From Gemmatimonadota bacterium (GTDB lineage Bacteria > Gemmatimonadota > Gemmatimonadetes > Gemmatimonadales > Gemmatimonadaceae), in contig JADJRJ010000028.1 in the NCBI GenBank assembly GCA_016712265.1, positions 806,001 through 870,000 on the forward strand: DNA of 64,000 nucleotides, given 5' to 3'. The notes beneath the pieces are model-generated. The model did no database searches, had not been told where the DNA came from, and saw only the letters and a program-made list of their open reading frames with translations. Made by a program: the position numbers and the translations under genes. Positions 34,419 through 45,600 of this stretch are shown one piece after another (position 1 is the stretch's first letter; every line of letters begins with the position of its first letter).

Positions 34419-35983
34419 TCACTTGGCTGGCGCGGAGAAGAAGCTTGCCGCGCGCCAGGTCGGTCGGGTCGCGCGATTCGCCACGCGTAGTCCGAGCTCC
34501 GCGTACAGCGCGTTGAACGTCGCCGCGGCGGCCATGTCCACGGGCTGCGTAACGTCGTCGCTCACCTTGTGATAGTGGTCGCGCACCCACCCCTGCCACG
34601 TCTTCTCCTCCGCCGTCCCCGGGGTGTACCCAACCTTGAAGGCGAGCGCGGGGATTCCCTGGCGAATAAAGCTGTACTGGTCGCTGCGCACAAACCGATT
34701 CTGCTCCGGTTCGGGATCCGGCATCACCGTCAGTCCGCGCGCCTTTACCACGGCGTCGATGTCGTCGGCGAGGTCCGACTCGTCGTAGCCATACACAAAC
34801 AGACCGCGGAGCGGGATCAGCGGGAGGAACATGTCGGTGTTGAGGTTGGCTACGATCGTGCGCGCGCCGAGGGTGTGGCGGGCAGCAAAATATCGGGAGC
34901 CGAGCAGTCCCTTCTCTTCGGCGGTGACGGCGACAAAGGCCACCGTACGCTTGTTGCCACCGCGCGCAGCGAGGGCGCGGGCCGTCTCGATGAGTGTGGC
35001 CGCTCCCGACGCGTTGTCCATCGCCCCATTGAAGATGCTGTCGCCGGCCGCGTTCGGGGTCGTCGTTCCCACGTGATCGGAGTGCGCCGTGAAGACGACG
35101 ACCTCATGGCGCAGCACGGGATCGGTCCCAGGGACGATTCCCACGACGTTCGGCGAGGTGAGGCTTCGCTTGATCGTGGGCAGCGTGGCGCGTAACGCGA
35201 CCGTCAGTGACCCCTTGGGCAGCGACTCACCGCGCCTTGCGCGGGCAACGACCGAGTCGTAGGCGATGCCGCTACCGGCGAACAGGCGGGCGGCAAGCGC
35301 CGGGTTCACTGTCGCCCCGAGCCGCTGGCCGCGCGTATCGTCCAGCGTGGTGTCGGCGAGGGACATCGTCGAGCCCCCAAGTCCCCCGGCGCCACTCCAA
35401 CTCCCCGGAGCGCCAATCGCGATGATCCCGACCGCCCCGGCCTGCTGCATCGCGGTCCAGCGCGAGCGGGTGCCGTGCGCTTGCATCGGCGCACTCAGCC
35501 CGGCGGGGACGCCGTTGTAGTGCAGCACGATCTTCCCGCGCAGGTCCAAGCCGGCGAGGTCATTCGCGCCGGGGAGGGAGAGTCCATACCCCGCGAAAAT
35601 GATTGGCGCCTCCACGTCTCCGGTCGTGAGTCGTGCTGCGGGGCGCACGTCGGTGCCGGCCGCGAGCGCGGACCACTGTCCGTTCTCCTTGAGTGCGAAC
35701 GTCACGCGCGCAGCGTCCATTCGGGTCTCGACGAACCCAACGCGCTGGAACCAGCCTTCACTGCCGCCCGCCTGCAGCCCGGCCCCCTGAATTGCTCGGC
35801 GATGTATCGTGATGCGGTCTCGTGCCCTGGCGTGCCCGTATTGCGGCCCTTGAGCGAGTCGTGGGCGAGCACCTGGACGTGCCGCCACCACGCCTCAGCG
35901 GGCGACTGTGCCGCGAGGGTGATGGGCAGGGCGATCGCGGCCGCCAGGCCGGCGAGGGGAGAGCAGGCACGTGCGACGTTCAT
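34419..35983 (-). pseudogene. M28-family metallopeptidase, disrupted by a one-base frameshift
   Basis: The N-terminal part runs from the ATG at 35983 (GGAG eight bases upstream) with a signal peptide and AWWRHVQVLAHDSLKGRNTG, and then TASRYIAEQF. At the C5 run at 35783-35787 (G5 on the coding strand) the frame ends; the homology resumes as GAGLQAGGSEGWFQRVGF in the next frame and continues to 34419. One more G restores an M28 peptidase of about 520 residues with the full zinc set: H in FTAHSDHVG, D in AMDNASGAA, EE in VTAEEKGLL, D in NTDM and H in HYHKVSDDV. It could be a sequencing error or a recent inactivation. Confidence 0.85.
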
Positions 35984-36099
35984 CCGGTGCTCCATCGGTT
36001 GGTGAGGGTGCGCCAGGTCCGAGGGGCAGATGGCGGCGCACCGTTGAAAGTTTGGACCTCGTTTGGTGGCGCGGCAATCCGACCGGCTCCGGGGAGCCG

Positions 36100-37377
36100 T
36101 CAGGTACTGGCACGATCGCGAGGGGTCGTTCGTCCGTTCTGTGCGTGCGTCGCCGCCAGGCGCGCGTGGTTCCCATCGTGATATCGCATCAGGAAGTCCT
36201 CGCTCCACGGCGCGAAGGTCCCACCGCGCAAGTGTTGCCGGGCCTCCGCCATCAGGTTGACCAGGAAGTGCACGTTGTGCAGCGAGAGGAGTCGTAATCC
36301 CAACATTTCCTCTGCGGCAAACAAGTGGCGCAGGTAGGCGCGGTCGTGATGCTGGCACGTGGCACAGGTGCATCCCTCGACGAGGGGCGATCGATCGAGG
36401 CGGTGCGACGAACGCTTGATCTGTACCGAACCGTCGCGCGTGAACGCGGTCCCATGGCGTCCCATGCGGGTTGGCACGACGCAGTCAAACAGGTCGATCC
36501 CGCGCCGCACCCCTTCGACCAGATCATCGGGAAAGCCAACCCCCATCAGGTAGCGCGGGCGATCGCGCGGCAACACGGCATCGCACACCTCGATGGTGGC
36601 ATACATGTCCGGCTTGGCTTCGCCGACCGACAGTCCGCCAATGGCGATACCACGCCAGTCTCCCGTGGCGAGGATCCCGGCGACCGAGGCCCGCCGCAGT
36701 TCGGGTGACAACCCACCCTGTACAATGGGAAATAGGGCCTGCGGCGGCGCGAGGCGTTCGTCGTCCGAGTGATACGTCGAAAGGTCCGGGGTGCCGATCG
36801 GGGTGGCGACCGTCCCGAGCGGGGAGCGACCATCGCGCGACATGGCGTCGAAGGCGATGCGACAGCGCTCGAGCCAGCGCAGGCTGCGCTCCATGGCTTC
36901 CCGCGAACGCTCCGCGGTCGACTTGCTCTCGATGAGCTCATCGAGCTGCATGATGATGTCGGCGCCGAGGTTGCGCTCGATCTCCATCACCCGCTCTGGC
37001 GTATAGTCGTGCACGACACCGTCGATCGGGCTCTTGAAGCGCACGCCGCGCTCGTCGACGCTCCGCGTCTTGGCCAGCGAGTAGACCTGGAATCCCCCGG
37101 AGTCCGTGAGCATCGGACCGGTCCAACGAGAGAAAGCGTGCAAGCCCCCGAGCGCCCGGATCACCGCGTCGCCGGGGCGGAGGAACAGGTGATACGCATT
37201 CCCCAGGACGATGCGCGCCCCCGTCGCCTCGACCTCGGCCATGGTCAGGCCACGCACCGTGGCGTTGGTGCCTACCGGCATGAACGCGGGGGTCTCCACG
37301 ACGCCGTGTGGCGTGGAGAACCATCCATGTCGTGCGGCACCCGAATCGTGTGCGCTGCGAAAGCTGAAGTCGGTCAC
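36100..37377 (-). CDS. tgt: tRNA-guanine transglycosylase (queuine tRNA-ribosyltransferase)
   Basis: A 425-residue enzyme that exchanges guanine-34 for preQ1 in the anticodon of GUN tRNAs. Motifs: LTDSGGFQVYSL with the catalytic Asp, GIDLFDCVVPTRMGRHG with the nucleophile Asp, GGLSVGE, and the zinc-binding C-T-C-A-T-C followed by LHNVHFLVNL with the zinc His. The GTG at 37377 overlaps the stop of the upstream HupE gene (GTGA), so it is chosen over the upstream open frame. Tgt is normally about 370-430 residues long. Confidence 0.96.
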   Translation of the reverse strand: MTDFSFRSAHDSGAARHGWFSTPHGVVETPAFMPVGTNATVRGLTMAEVEATGARIVLGNAYHLFLRPGDAVIRALGGLHAFSRWTGPMLTDSGGFQVYSLAKTRSVDERGVRFKSPIDGVVHDYTPERVMEIERNLGADIIMQLDELIESKSTAERSREAMERSLRWLERCRIAFDAMSRDGRSPLGTVATPIGTPDLSTYHSDDERLAPPQALFPIVQGGLSPELRRASVAGILATGDWRGIAIGGLSVGEAKPDMYATIEVCDAVLPRDRPRYLMGVGFPDDLVEGVRRGIDLFDCVVPTRMGRHGTAFTRDGSVQIKRSSHRLDRSPLVEGCTCATCQHHDRAYLRHLFAAEEMLGLRLLSLHNVHFLVNLMAEARQHLRGGTFAPWSEDFLMRYHDGNHARLAATHAQNGRTTPRDRAST

Positions 37378-38744
37378 GGCGAGGATGAGGCGGGGCTGCC
37401 CGGCGCCGACCGCGCGACGCTGGTGTCCGCCGGGGGCGACGTGGCGGAGAGTCGTGCGACCAGGGTGCGCATCATCCAGGCGACCCCGACCACGATCAGT
37501 GCGAGCATGGCCGCTCGCATCGCGCTGATCGCCAGGGCCAGGTCCCACGCCGGCCATTCCCAGGCATACTCGCCGAGGCCAGCGCCACGCTCGGTCATCC
37601 AGTGCCAGGCAGAGTGTGCGACCAGGGCGGACAGGAGAATGGTTCCCATGCGTTCGCCCACGCGCCGAAGTAGCCAGGACAACACCGGGACAGCGAGGAG
37701 CACCACGAGCAACTGGCCCAACTCCACCCCGACATTGAACGCCAGCAACGATGTCAGGAGATGCGAGCCAGCGAACTGGAGCGATTCACGCAGGGCAAAG
37801 GAAAAGCCGAACCCGTGCACCAAGCCAAAGCCGAACGCCAACATCCACCGCTGCTGTTGGCGCACGCCGACGATGTTCTCGAACGCCATGAAGACAATCG
37901 ACGCGGCGATCAGGGTCTCGATGAGCGGGGGAAACCAGAGGGCGTCGGGGACGATCCCGACGGCGGCGGCGATCAGCGTGACCGAATGAGCGGCGGTGAA
38001 CGACGTCACGATCCCGACCAGCGGGCGGACTCGGCGCACGGGGATCACCAGGCAAAGCACAAACAGCAGGTGATCAACCCCATCCATGATGTGCGCGAAC
38101 CCGAGCGCGACAAACCGTGAGGCGGCGTTCCACCATCCCGGATCGAGGTCGACGCGCCCCGGGTTTCCCACCCAGGTGAAGGCCCGCTCCGGTCCGCCCG
38201 GGGCCTGGAACCGCAGCAGGGTGGAGGTTTCGATGCCAAGGTGCGCGAGGTTGGGGTCGATCGCGAACCGCGCGCTGTCCGCGGTGATGGGGTACTCCAG
38301 CAGGACGTCGAGCAGCGCCTGCTGCCACGGGATCTCCGTCTCCGGGGGGAGCGGCGTGCCACGCACGAGCGCCATGGCCTCCCCCCAGTCCCCAAAGCTC
38401 CGGTCGGAGGGCAGCGACGCCCGTGCGGCGACTACCCGGCCGCTCGGCAATTCCCGGCCGTCCTCGAACACGCGCATATAGTCGGCCAGCCAGAGTTGCG
38501 CGGCCTCGCGAAAGTGCTGTTCGGCGCGTGGGAGGTCGAGGTACCCCGCGCCGCGGAGCGGGAACTCCATATCACGCATCGCGCCCATTGGGGCGCGGAC
38601 CACGACCTGTAGCCGGTTCCCGGCGGGGCGGACGAGGAGGACGACGTTCACCCGTTGCGGCACCTCATGGGCCCGTGCCGTGGGGACCCGGAGGCCGAGG
38701 GCCGCGAGTACGAGGAAGAAGCGAACGGTGAACGAACGGGGCAC
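37374..38744 (-). CDS. HupE/UreJ-like membrane protein
   Basis: A 456-residue exported membrane protein. It has a signal peptide (FFLVLAALGLRVPTARA) and a ~190-residue periplasmic N-terminal part. The membrane domain starts near residue 210 with FAHIMDGVDHLLFVLCLV, followed by FTAAHSVTLIAAAVGI, and FGLVHGFGFSFAL: histidine-rich helices typical of HupE/UreJ_2 nickel/cobalt transporters. The gene overlaps tgt by four bases. No urease or hydrogenase genes are nearby. Confidence 0.82.
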   Translation of the reverse strand: MPRSFTVRFFLVLAALGLRVPTARAHEVPQRVNVVLLVRPAGNRLQVVVRAPMGAMRDMEFPLRGAGYLDLPRAEQHFREAAQLWLADYMRVFEDGRELPSGRVVAARASLPSDRSFGDWGEAMALVRGTPLPPETEIPWQQALLDVLLEYPITADSARFAIDPNLAHLGIETSTLLRFQAPGGPERAFTWVGNPGRVDLDPGWWNAASRFVALGFAHIMDGVDHLLFVLCLVIPVRRVRPLVGIVTSFTAAHSVTLIAAAVGIVPDALWFPPLIETLIAASIVFMAFENIVGVRQQQRWMLAFGFGLVHGFGFSFALRESLQFAGSHLLTSLLAFNVGVELGQLLVVLLAVPVLSWLLRRVGERMGTILLSALVAHSAWHWMTERGAGLGEYAWEWPAWDLALAISAMRAAMLALIVVGVAWMMRTLVARLSATSPPADTSVARSAPGSPASSSP

Positions 38745-38859
38745 GGCGGTCTGGACGGGGCTCTGTCCGCGGGATTAGTTCAGGCGCGGTTCACGCCCGG
38801 GTGCCCAACTATAGCCTCCGGGGGCTTTGCATTCACGTCCAGACGGGGAACACGGCACA

Positions 38860-40032
38860 ATGGCTCGACGCACGCTCGTACTCGGCTCCGCCCTGGTGGG
38901 CGGCATCGTGGTCCTGGGACTCGCCCAGTCGGCCCTTCAACTGACGGCGCAGGACCAGCTGGTCAATGCCCCGCGGTTCGAGGTCGACCCGGTGTGGCCC
39001 AAGCCGATGCCGAACCACTGGATCCTGGGCTCCGCCATCGGTGTCGGCGTCGACTCGCGGGACCACGTCTATATCATCCACCGGGGCGACTCGACGCTGA
39101 ACCAGCGGACGGAGGCGGGTGGCGGTGGGCGCATCGCCGAGTGCTGTCTTTCGGCGCCGCCGATCCTCGAGTTCGATCCGGCGGGGAACCTCGTGAACTC
39201 GTGGGGCGGCCCGGGGCAGGGGTACGACTGGCCCAGCTCCAATCACGGGATCTCGCTCGACGCCAAGGACAATGTGTGGATTGGCGGCAACGGCAACGGC
39301 GACTCGCACATCCTCAAGTTCACGCGCGACGGCAAGTTCCTCGCGCAGTTCGGCCAGGCGAAGCAGCCGGTCAACAGCAAGTCGACCACGTCGTTCGGGC
39401 GGGTCGCCAAGATCTCGTTTGACGACAAGGCGAACGAGGCCTACGTGTCGGACGGCTACGGCAACAAGCGAGTGGCGGTCATTGACATGAACACCGGCGC
39501 GATGAAGCGCTTCTGGGGCGCATACGGCGAGGCCCCGAAGGACACGAACATGGGGCCCTACAACCCCGATGCGCCGCTGATCCGGCAGTTCCGCAACCCG
39601 GTGCACTGCGCCGAGCCGACGACGGATGGGTTGGTGTACGTGTGCGATCGGCCCAACGACCGGATCCAGGTCTTCCAGAAGGACGGCAAGTTCGTGAAGG
39701 AGGTGCAGGTCGCGCCCAAGACCCGTGGCGACGGCTCCACCTGGGACATCGCCTTCTCCCGCGATCCGCAGCAGCGCTACCTCTATCTCGCGGACGGGAA
39801 GAACGAGAAGGTGTACGTCATGGATCGCCAGTCGCTGACCATCATCACCGAGTTTGGCGATGGCGGCCGGCAGCCCGGGCAGTTCTTCGCCGTGCACAGC
39901 ATCGCCACGGACAGCAAGGGCAACATCTACACCACAGAGACGTACGAAGGAAAGCGGCTACAGAAGTTCACCTACCGCGGCATGGGCCGCGTGAAGAAGG
40001 TGCAAGGGGTGCCGTGGCCGGCCCGGCGCTAG
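38860..40032 (+). CDS. secreted NHL-repeat beta-propeller protein (second copy)
   Basis: A 390-residue protein with an N-terminal signal or anchor (TLVLGSALVGGIVVLGLAQ). NHL-type blades include SAIGVGVDSRDHVYIIHR, NHGISLDAKDNVWIGGNG, VYVCDRPNDRIQVF and HSIATDSKGNIYTTET. A CC pair (AECCLSAPP) is near residue 94. It is similar in architecture to the protein at 18023-19042 but has a longer third blade. The ATG at 38860 is used; the upstream start at 38827 adds 11 polar residues. Confidence 0.82.
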   Translation: MARRTLVLGSALVGGIVVLGLAQSALQLTAQDQLVNAPRFEVDPVWPKPMPNHWILGSAIGVGVDSRDHVYIIHRGDSTLNQRTEAGGGGRIAECCLSAPPILEFDPAGNLVNSWGGPGQGYDWPSSNHGISLDAKDNVWIGGNGNGDSHILKFTRDGKFLAQFGQAKQPVNSKSTTSFGRVAKISFDDKANEAYVSDGYGNKRVAVIDMNTGAMKRFWGAYGEAPKDTNMGPYNPDAPLIRQFRNPVHCAEPTTDGLVYVCDRPNDRIQVFQKDGKFVKEVQVAPKTRGDGSTWDIAFSRDPQQRYLYLADGKNEKVYVMDRQSLTIITEFGDGGRQPGQFFAVHSIATDSKGNIYTTETYEGKRLQKFTYRGMGRVKKVQGVPWPARR

Positions 40033-40257
40033 GGCGAGGATCCGCGCCAGCGTCCTGAGCTGCGCCGCGCGGCACGCGCTTCCTTCAGGGACGGCGGCCC
40101 GGGGAGCGACCGGTGTGCCTCACATCAAGCATTTCCAACCTTCCGGCGCGGGTGGCCCGCCCCCCGCGGCCGGGGTACAATAGCTGAGCGGCCTTCGCGC
40201 TCACGCCTCCCTCGATCGTTCGGCGCGCCCGCTCGCACGACACGCTTCCCCGACCGT

Positions 40258-42435
40258 GTGCCCACGCTCAACGCACAAGCCGTGACTGCGCCGAAGCCCG
40301 GGGTCGAGCCCTGGGGACCTTCGCGCGGCGCCACTGCGCCGGGCTGGCCATCGGGTGTACGCCCGATCATCATCGGTGTGGTGGTGCTGTACGCCACGGT
40401 CTACAGTCTCGCGCTGCTCCTGCGCCTCGGCGTGGACACGTGGGTGTTCGAGAACACCGCGTTCCTCCCCCTCTACGCGTTGGCGGGGGTCGGCGCGCTC
40501 GTGGGGGCGAGCCAGGGAGGGCTCAGCGCGCGACAACGGCTGGGGTGGCGCCTGATCGGGATCGGGTGGATTGCCTCGTGCCTGGGGGCGTGGGCCTACC
40601 TTGCGCCGGCAGCGCCCTCGGTCGACGTCATCGACGACGTGCTGTACCGGTCGTACTACCCGTTGGTGATGCTCGGCTTTCTGCTGCTTGTCGATGCGGA
40701 GGCGCTGAGGGATGCTCCGGCGCGCGCCCTCCTGGAACTGGCCATCATCGGTGTGGCCGCACTGACCTTGAGCTGGTACTTCGTCTGGGGGCTGACCGAG
40801 CGTTCCGCCGGGTCGGCCAGTGCGTCGACCTTTGACGACATCGGTGCCCTTGGCGAGGTCGCCGTGCTCGTGGCTGCGGGCACCGCCCTCATCGCTCCCG
40901 GGCGCGGCGATTCGCGCCGCAGGGTGGAGTGGCTCGGGGCCGGCGCGCTCTGCGCTTCCGTGGGGGACCTGATGCTGGTGCGCGCTTCGCTCGACACCAG
41001 CATCACGTTGCGTCAGGTGGGGTCTGTGCTCGTGGCCGTGAGTGCAGCCCTTTTTGCGATCGCCGGCATGATCCCACGTCGCCCGCCGCTGGAGGAAGCC
41101 CGGACCCCGGCCTCGCTGCTCCCCTACGCCTCGCTTGCAGTTATCGGGCTGATTGTCGTGCGCGAGGCGCTGCTGGGCCCTTCCCCCAGCCGCGCGCTTG
41201 GTGGACTCCTCATTGGTGCGGTGCTCCTCACGACGCTGGTGATCGCGCGCGTGGTCCTGGCCGAGAGCGACGCCCGCCGCCGTGCGCACCTCCTCGAAGC
41301 GGCCACTGAGGTCCGCATCGAACTGGAACGGCAATTGCGGCACCGGCAGCGGTTGGATGCGCTCGGGCTGCTCGCTGGGGGCGTCGCCCATGACTTCAAC
41401 AATGTCTTGCAGGCCGTGCGCAGCCATGCAGAGCTGGCGCTGTTGAATGCCCCGACTGCTGCGCAGGGCGACCTCCGGCAGATCGTCCAGGCAACGGCGC
41501 GTGGTGCGGCGCTGTGCCGCCAACTGCTCCTCTTTGGACGTCCGCTTCCGGGCGAGCGAGTGCGCTTCGTCCTGTCCGATGCGATCACCGGGATCTTCCC
41601 GATGCTTCGTCGAGTGGTCCCCTCCACGATTGAAATCGACGTGATCGACCAGGCGCCCACGGCGACGGTCCTTGCCGAGCGAGCGCAGGTGGAGGTGGCG
41701 ATTCTCAACCTGGTCATGAACGCCCGCGACGCGATCCCTGCCGAAGGCCGTGTGACGCTCGAGCTGGCCACGGCTATGCCCCCGGAAGGGAATGGTGACG
41801 CCGGCGTCCAACTCACGGTCCGAGACACCGGTTGCGGGATGTCCGCCGAAACGATGTCACGAGCTGTGGAGCCGTTCTTTACTACGAAGGGAGGTCAAGG
41901 GACCGGGCTTGGGTTGTCGACGGCGTTCGGGACGATGCGCGCGCTCGGCGGCGACCTCACAATGCGCTCGTCAGAGGGGGTGGGGACCGCGGTAACCCTC
42001 ACGTTCCCCCCGGCACCTGGTGCCCCAGCGACACCCCCAGCCACGGTGAGCTGTCCCGCGGTACCGCGAGATGGTGTTCGGGTCCTCGTGGTCGATGATG
42101 AACCATCGGTGCGCACCGCAATGCAGCGCGGTCTTGCCCTGCTTGGATACGACGTTCAGGTGGCGTGTGATGGGCTCGAGGCGCTGGAATATCTTCAGGC
42201 CGATCCGAGGCGGGTGGATGCGCTCCTATCGGACGTCAACATGCCCCGCCTCAGCGGGGTCACGCTCGCGACGCGGCTTCGTGAGGAAGGAGCGACACTC
42301 CCGATCATCCTGATGACGGGCAACGCCGCGAGCGTATCCGAGGGCAGCGGACTGCCGGAAGGTGTCTTGCTCCTCAGCAAGCCCTTTGACCTTGAAGAGC
42401 TCGCCGGGCTCCTGGATCGATTGCTCGTGCGCTGA
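40258..42435 (+). CDS. membrane-bound hybrid histidine kinase with C-terminal receiver
   Basis: A 725-residue sensor. Residues 38-340 contain about eight membrane helices and no known sensor domain. The DHp domain has His378 in LLAGGVAHDFNNVLQAV (HDFNN subfamily); the ATPase domain has N-box NLVMNARDAI, DTGCGMS and the GTGLGLSTAFG G2 box. The C-terminal receiver (residues 600-725) has VVDDEP and the phosphoacceptor Asp659 in LLSDVNMPRLSG. GTG at 40258 is the only plausible start. TACAAT at 40176-40181 could be its -10 box. No cognate response regulator is adjacent, so the receiver may relay to a phosphotransferase. Confidence 0.9.
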   Translation: MPTLNAQAVTAPKPGVEPWGPSRGATAPGWPSGVRPIIIGVVVLYATVYSLALLLRLGVDTWVFENTAFLPLYALAGVGALVGASQGGLSARQRLGWRLIGIGWIASCLGAWAYLAPAAPSVDVIDDVLYRSYYPLVMLGFLLLVDAEALRDAPARALLELAIIGVAALTLSWYFVWGLTERSAGSASASTFDDIGALGEVAVLVAAGTALIAPGRGDSRRRVEWLGAGALCASVGDLMLVRASLDTSITLRQVGSVLVAVSAALFAIAGMIPRRPPLEEARTPASLLPYASLAVIGLIVVREALLGPSPSRALGGLLIGAVLLTTLVIARVVLAESDARRRAHLLEAATEVRIELERQLRHRQRLDALGLLAGGVAHDFNNVLQAVRSHAELALLNAPTAAQGDLRQIVQATARGAALCRQLLLFGRPLPGERVRFVLSDAITGIFPMLRRVVPSTIEIDVIDQAPTATVLAERAQVEVAILNLVMNARDAIPAEGRVTLELATAMPPEGNGDAGVQLTVRDTGCGMSAETMSRAVEPFFTTKGGQGTGLGLSTAFGTMRALGGDLTMRSSEGVGTAVTLTFPPAPGAPATPPATVSCPAVPRDGVRVLVVDDEPSVRTAMQRGLALLGYDVQVACDGLEALEYLQADPRRVDALLSDVNMPRLSGVTLATRLREEGATLPIILMTGNAASVSEGSGLPEGVLLLSKPFDLEELAGLLDRLLVR

Positions 42436-42607
42436 CCGGAGCTCAGGCTCTGCCCCGGCGAGTTGCGAAGGCGGAGCGCTGGCATGGGTTGGAGGTGGAA
42501 GCGGCTCATGCGCCGGAGAGCTGGCAGTTGGCGGCCATGGGTCGTGCCCGCGCTGGGCAGCCGGCGGTGCGCGCGGTAGCTTCGGGCGTAGAACCTCACC
42601 CGACCGT

Positions 42608-45600
42608 ATGCGATTTCCGACCCTCGCTTTCCCGCTGCTCGTCCTCGCCGGCCCCGCCCTGGCGCAGTTCCGCGGGGGAGCCCAGCAGGTTCCTGCCGCC
42701 AACCCGCGGTTCACCTACGTGGGCCCCAACCCCGCTGGCCGCGTGTCGGCCATCGCCGGGATCCCCGGGGATACGATGACGTACTTCGCCGGGGGGGCGT
42801 CCGGCGGCGTCTGGAAGACCACCGACGGCGGGCGGACCTTCACCCCGACCTTTGATGAGATGCCGGTGCAGGCCATCGGGTCGATCGCGGTCGCGCCGTC
42901 GAACCCGCGCATCGTCTGGGCAGGTACCGGTGAGGCCTGGGCGATCCGGGATAGCGACATGCAGGGTGATGGGATCTACAAGTCGACAGATGGCGGCATG
43001 ACCTGGAAGAACAGCGGGCTGCCGGAGTCCGGACGCATCGGGCGGGTGATCATCCACCCGACCAACCCGGACATCGTCTTCGCCTGCGTACTCGGTCGCA
43101 CCACCGGGCCACAGGAGGAGCGCGGCGTCTACCGCACGACTGATGGTGGGGCCACCTGGACGCGTACGCTCTTCGTGAACCCGAACACCGGCTGTTCGGG
43201 GATCGACATCGACGACAAGAACCCCGCCACGGTCATCGCCGGCACGTGGGAAGTGGAGATGAAGACGTGGGTGATGACCTCCGGTGGCCCCGGCAGCGGG
43301 GTGTTTGTGTCGTCCGACACCGGGAAGACCTGGACGCGCCAGATAACCGGGATGCCGAAGTCGCCGGTCGGCAAGATCGACGTCGCCATAGCGCCATCCA
43401 ACCCGAAGCGGATGTACGCCCTGATCCAGACGGCCGACCAGGGCTCCCTCTGGCGGACCGACAATGGCGGCGGCGAATGGAAGGTCGTGAGCTGGGATCG
43501 TCGCCTGATCGGTCGCGCTGGCTTCTACATCCGGGTGGACGTGAACCCGGAGAACGACCTCGAAGTGCTCGTGGCCAACTCGTCGTTGCTCCGGTCGGTC
43601 GACGGCGGCGAGACCTTCCCGTTCGAGGGTGGTGGCTGCGGCGACTGCCACGATATCTGGTTTGACCAGCGGAATCCCGCGCACTGGGCGGTAACCGGCG
43701 ACGGCGGCTGGGGCGTCACCCGCAATCACGGGCAGGCGTACGCGCAGTTCGTCCTCCCCGTCGGCCAGATGTACCACGTGGCGATCGACGAGCGGACCCC
43801 CTACTGGATCTACTCCAACCGCCAGGACTGCTGCACCATGCGGGGGCCGAGTGACCGGCCGACCCCGGTGCCGAATGTGCCGTCGTACAACCTGCGCGGC
43901 GGCGACCAGGCGCTGCCGGGGATGTTCGGCGCGATCCAGCGGGCGAACATGTGGGAACAATCGTTAGGTGGCTGTGAATCCGGCTTCACGATCCCTGTGC
44001 CGAGCGATCCGGAGTTGATCTGGGCCACCTGCTACGGCGCGACCGTTTCTCTCTACGACGGCCGCACCGGCCGGGCCCGCCATGTCTCCCCGACGATCCA
44101 CACCCTCGACTCGGCGCCTAACGACACGAAATACCGGTGCCACTGGTCGGCGCCGATTGCCATCGACCCGTTCGACCACAACACCGTGTACCATGGCTGC
44201 CAGGTCATCTTCAAGACGACCAACCGCGGGCAGTCGTGGACGGTCACCAGCCCCGACCTCAGCACCCAGGACCCCTCGCGCATTGTCTCGTCCGGGGGGA
44301 TCGTCGGTGACAACCTCGGCCAGTTCTACGGCGAGGTCGTCTTTGCGATCGCGCCAAGCCCCATGCAGCGCGGGTTGATCTGGGCCGGCACGAACGACGG
44401 ACTCGTCTGGATCTCGCGCGATGGCGCAAAGACCTGGACCAACGTGACGAAGAACATCACCGGGTTGAAGGAATGGGGAATCATCCGCCGGATCTATCCG
44501 TCGACCTTCGAGGCGGGGACGGCCTACATCGCGGTGGACTACCACCTGATGGACGACCGGCGCCCCTTCATCTACAAGACGACCGACTACGGCAAGACGT
44601 GGTCGCGGTTGAGTGACGCGCTCCCCAGTGCACATCCGCTCGACTATGTGCTGAACGTCGTGGAGAATCCCAACCGCAAGGGGATGCTGCTCGCCGGGAC
44701 GGGCCACGCCTTCCACTACTCGTTCGACGACGGCAAGACGTGGACGCAGTTCAAGGACGGGCTGCCGGCGGCCCCCGTCTCGTGGATCGAGGTGTCGAAG
44801 GCGATGCACGAAGTGGTCGTGTCCACCTATGGACGCGGGCTGTATGTGTTGCGCGACTTCACGGCGCTGGAACAGAAGGACAAGGTCATCGCCGATGCGG
44901 CCATGCACGTCTACGAACCTCGCCCGGCGGTGCGGCTGGGACGGAATGGCAGTGCCGACCTGATTGTGCAGCTCAAGGCGGCCCCGCGCGATTCCCTGAT
45001 CCTCGAGGTGATGGACTCCACCGGGACGGTCGTCCGGACCCGTCGCTTCCGTGCACGGGCCGGCATGAACCGCATTACGTGGGACCTCCGCTACGACGGC
45101 GCCAAGCAACCTGAGCTGCGCACCCTCCCCCCGGACAACCCGCACATCTGGGAAGAAGCGCGGTTCAAGGGCAAGGAAACCCGCGGCATCTTTCACTGGG
45201 GGATTCAGGGGCCGCAGACCGCCGGGGCGCTCGCCGCGCCAGGCCGCTACACCATGAAGGTGAGCGCGGATGGCCAGGTGGCGACGCGGCAACTCACCGT
45301 GGTCAAGGATGCCGCCATCCCCAGTTCGGTCGCGGACCTGCAGGCGTCCACGCGCATGCAGCAGGAGATCACCAAGGACCTGAACGAGTCCGTGGACATG
45401 ATCAACCGTCTGGAGGCGCTCCGGAAGCAGGTGGAAGACCAGGTCAAGTCCAACTCGGGGAATGCTGAAGTTGTCGCACGTCTCAAGTCCCTGGACTCCA
45501 CCATGTGGTCGGTGGAAAACATCCTGCTCTCGCGCGCCGATGTGCACAGCGATGACAAGTACTTCATGGAGCGCTACCGGGTTTACATGAACCTCGTCTG

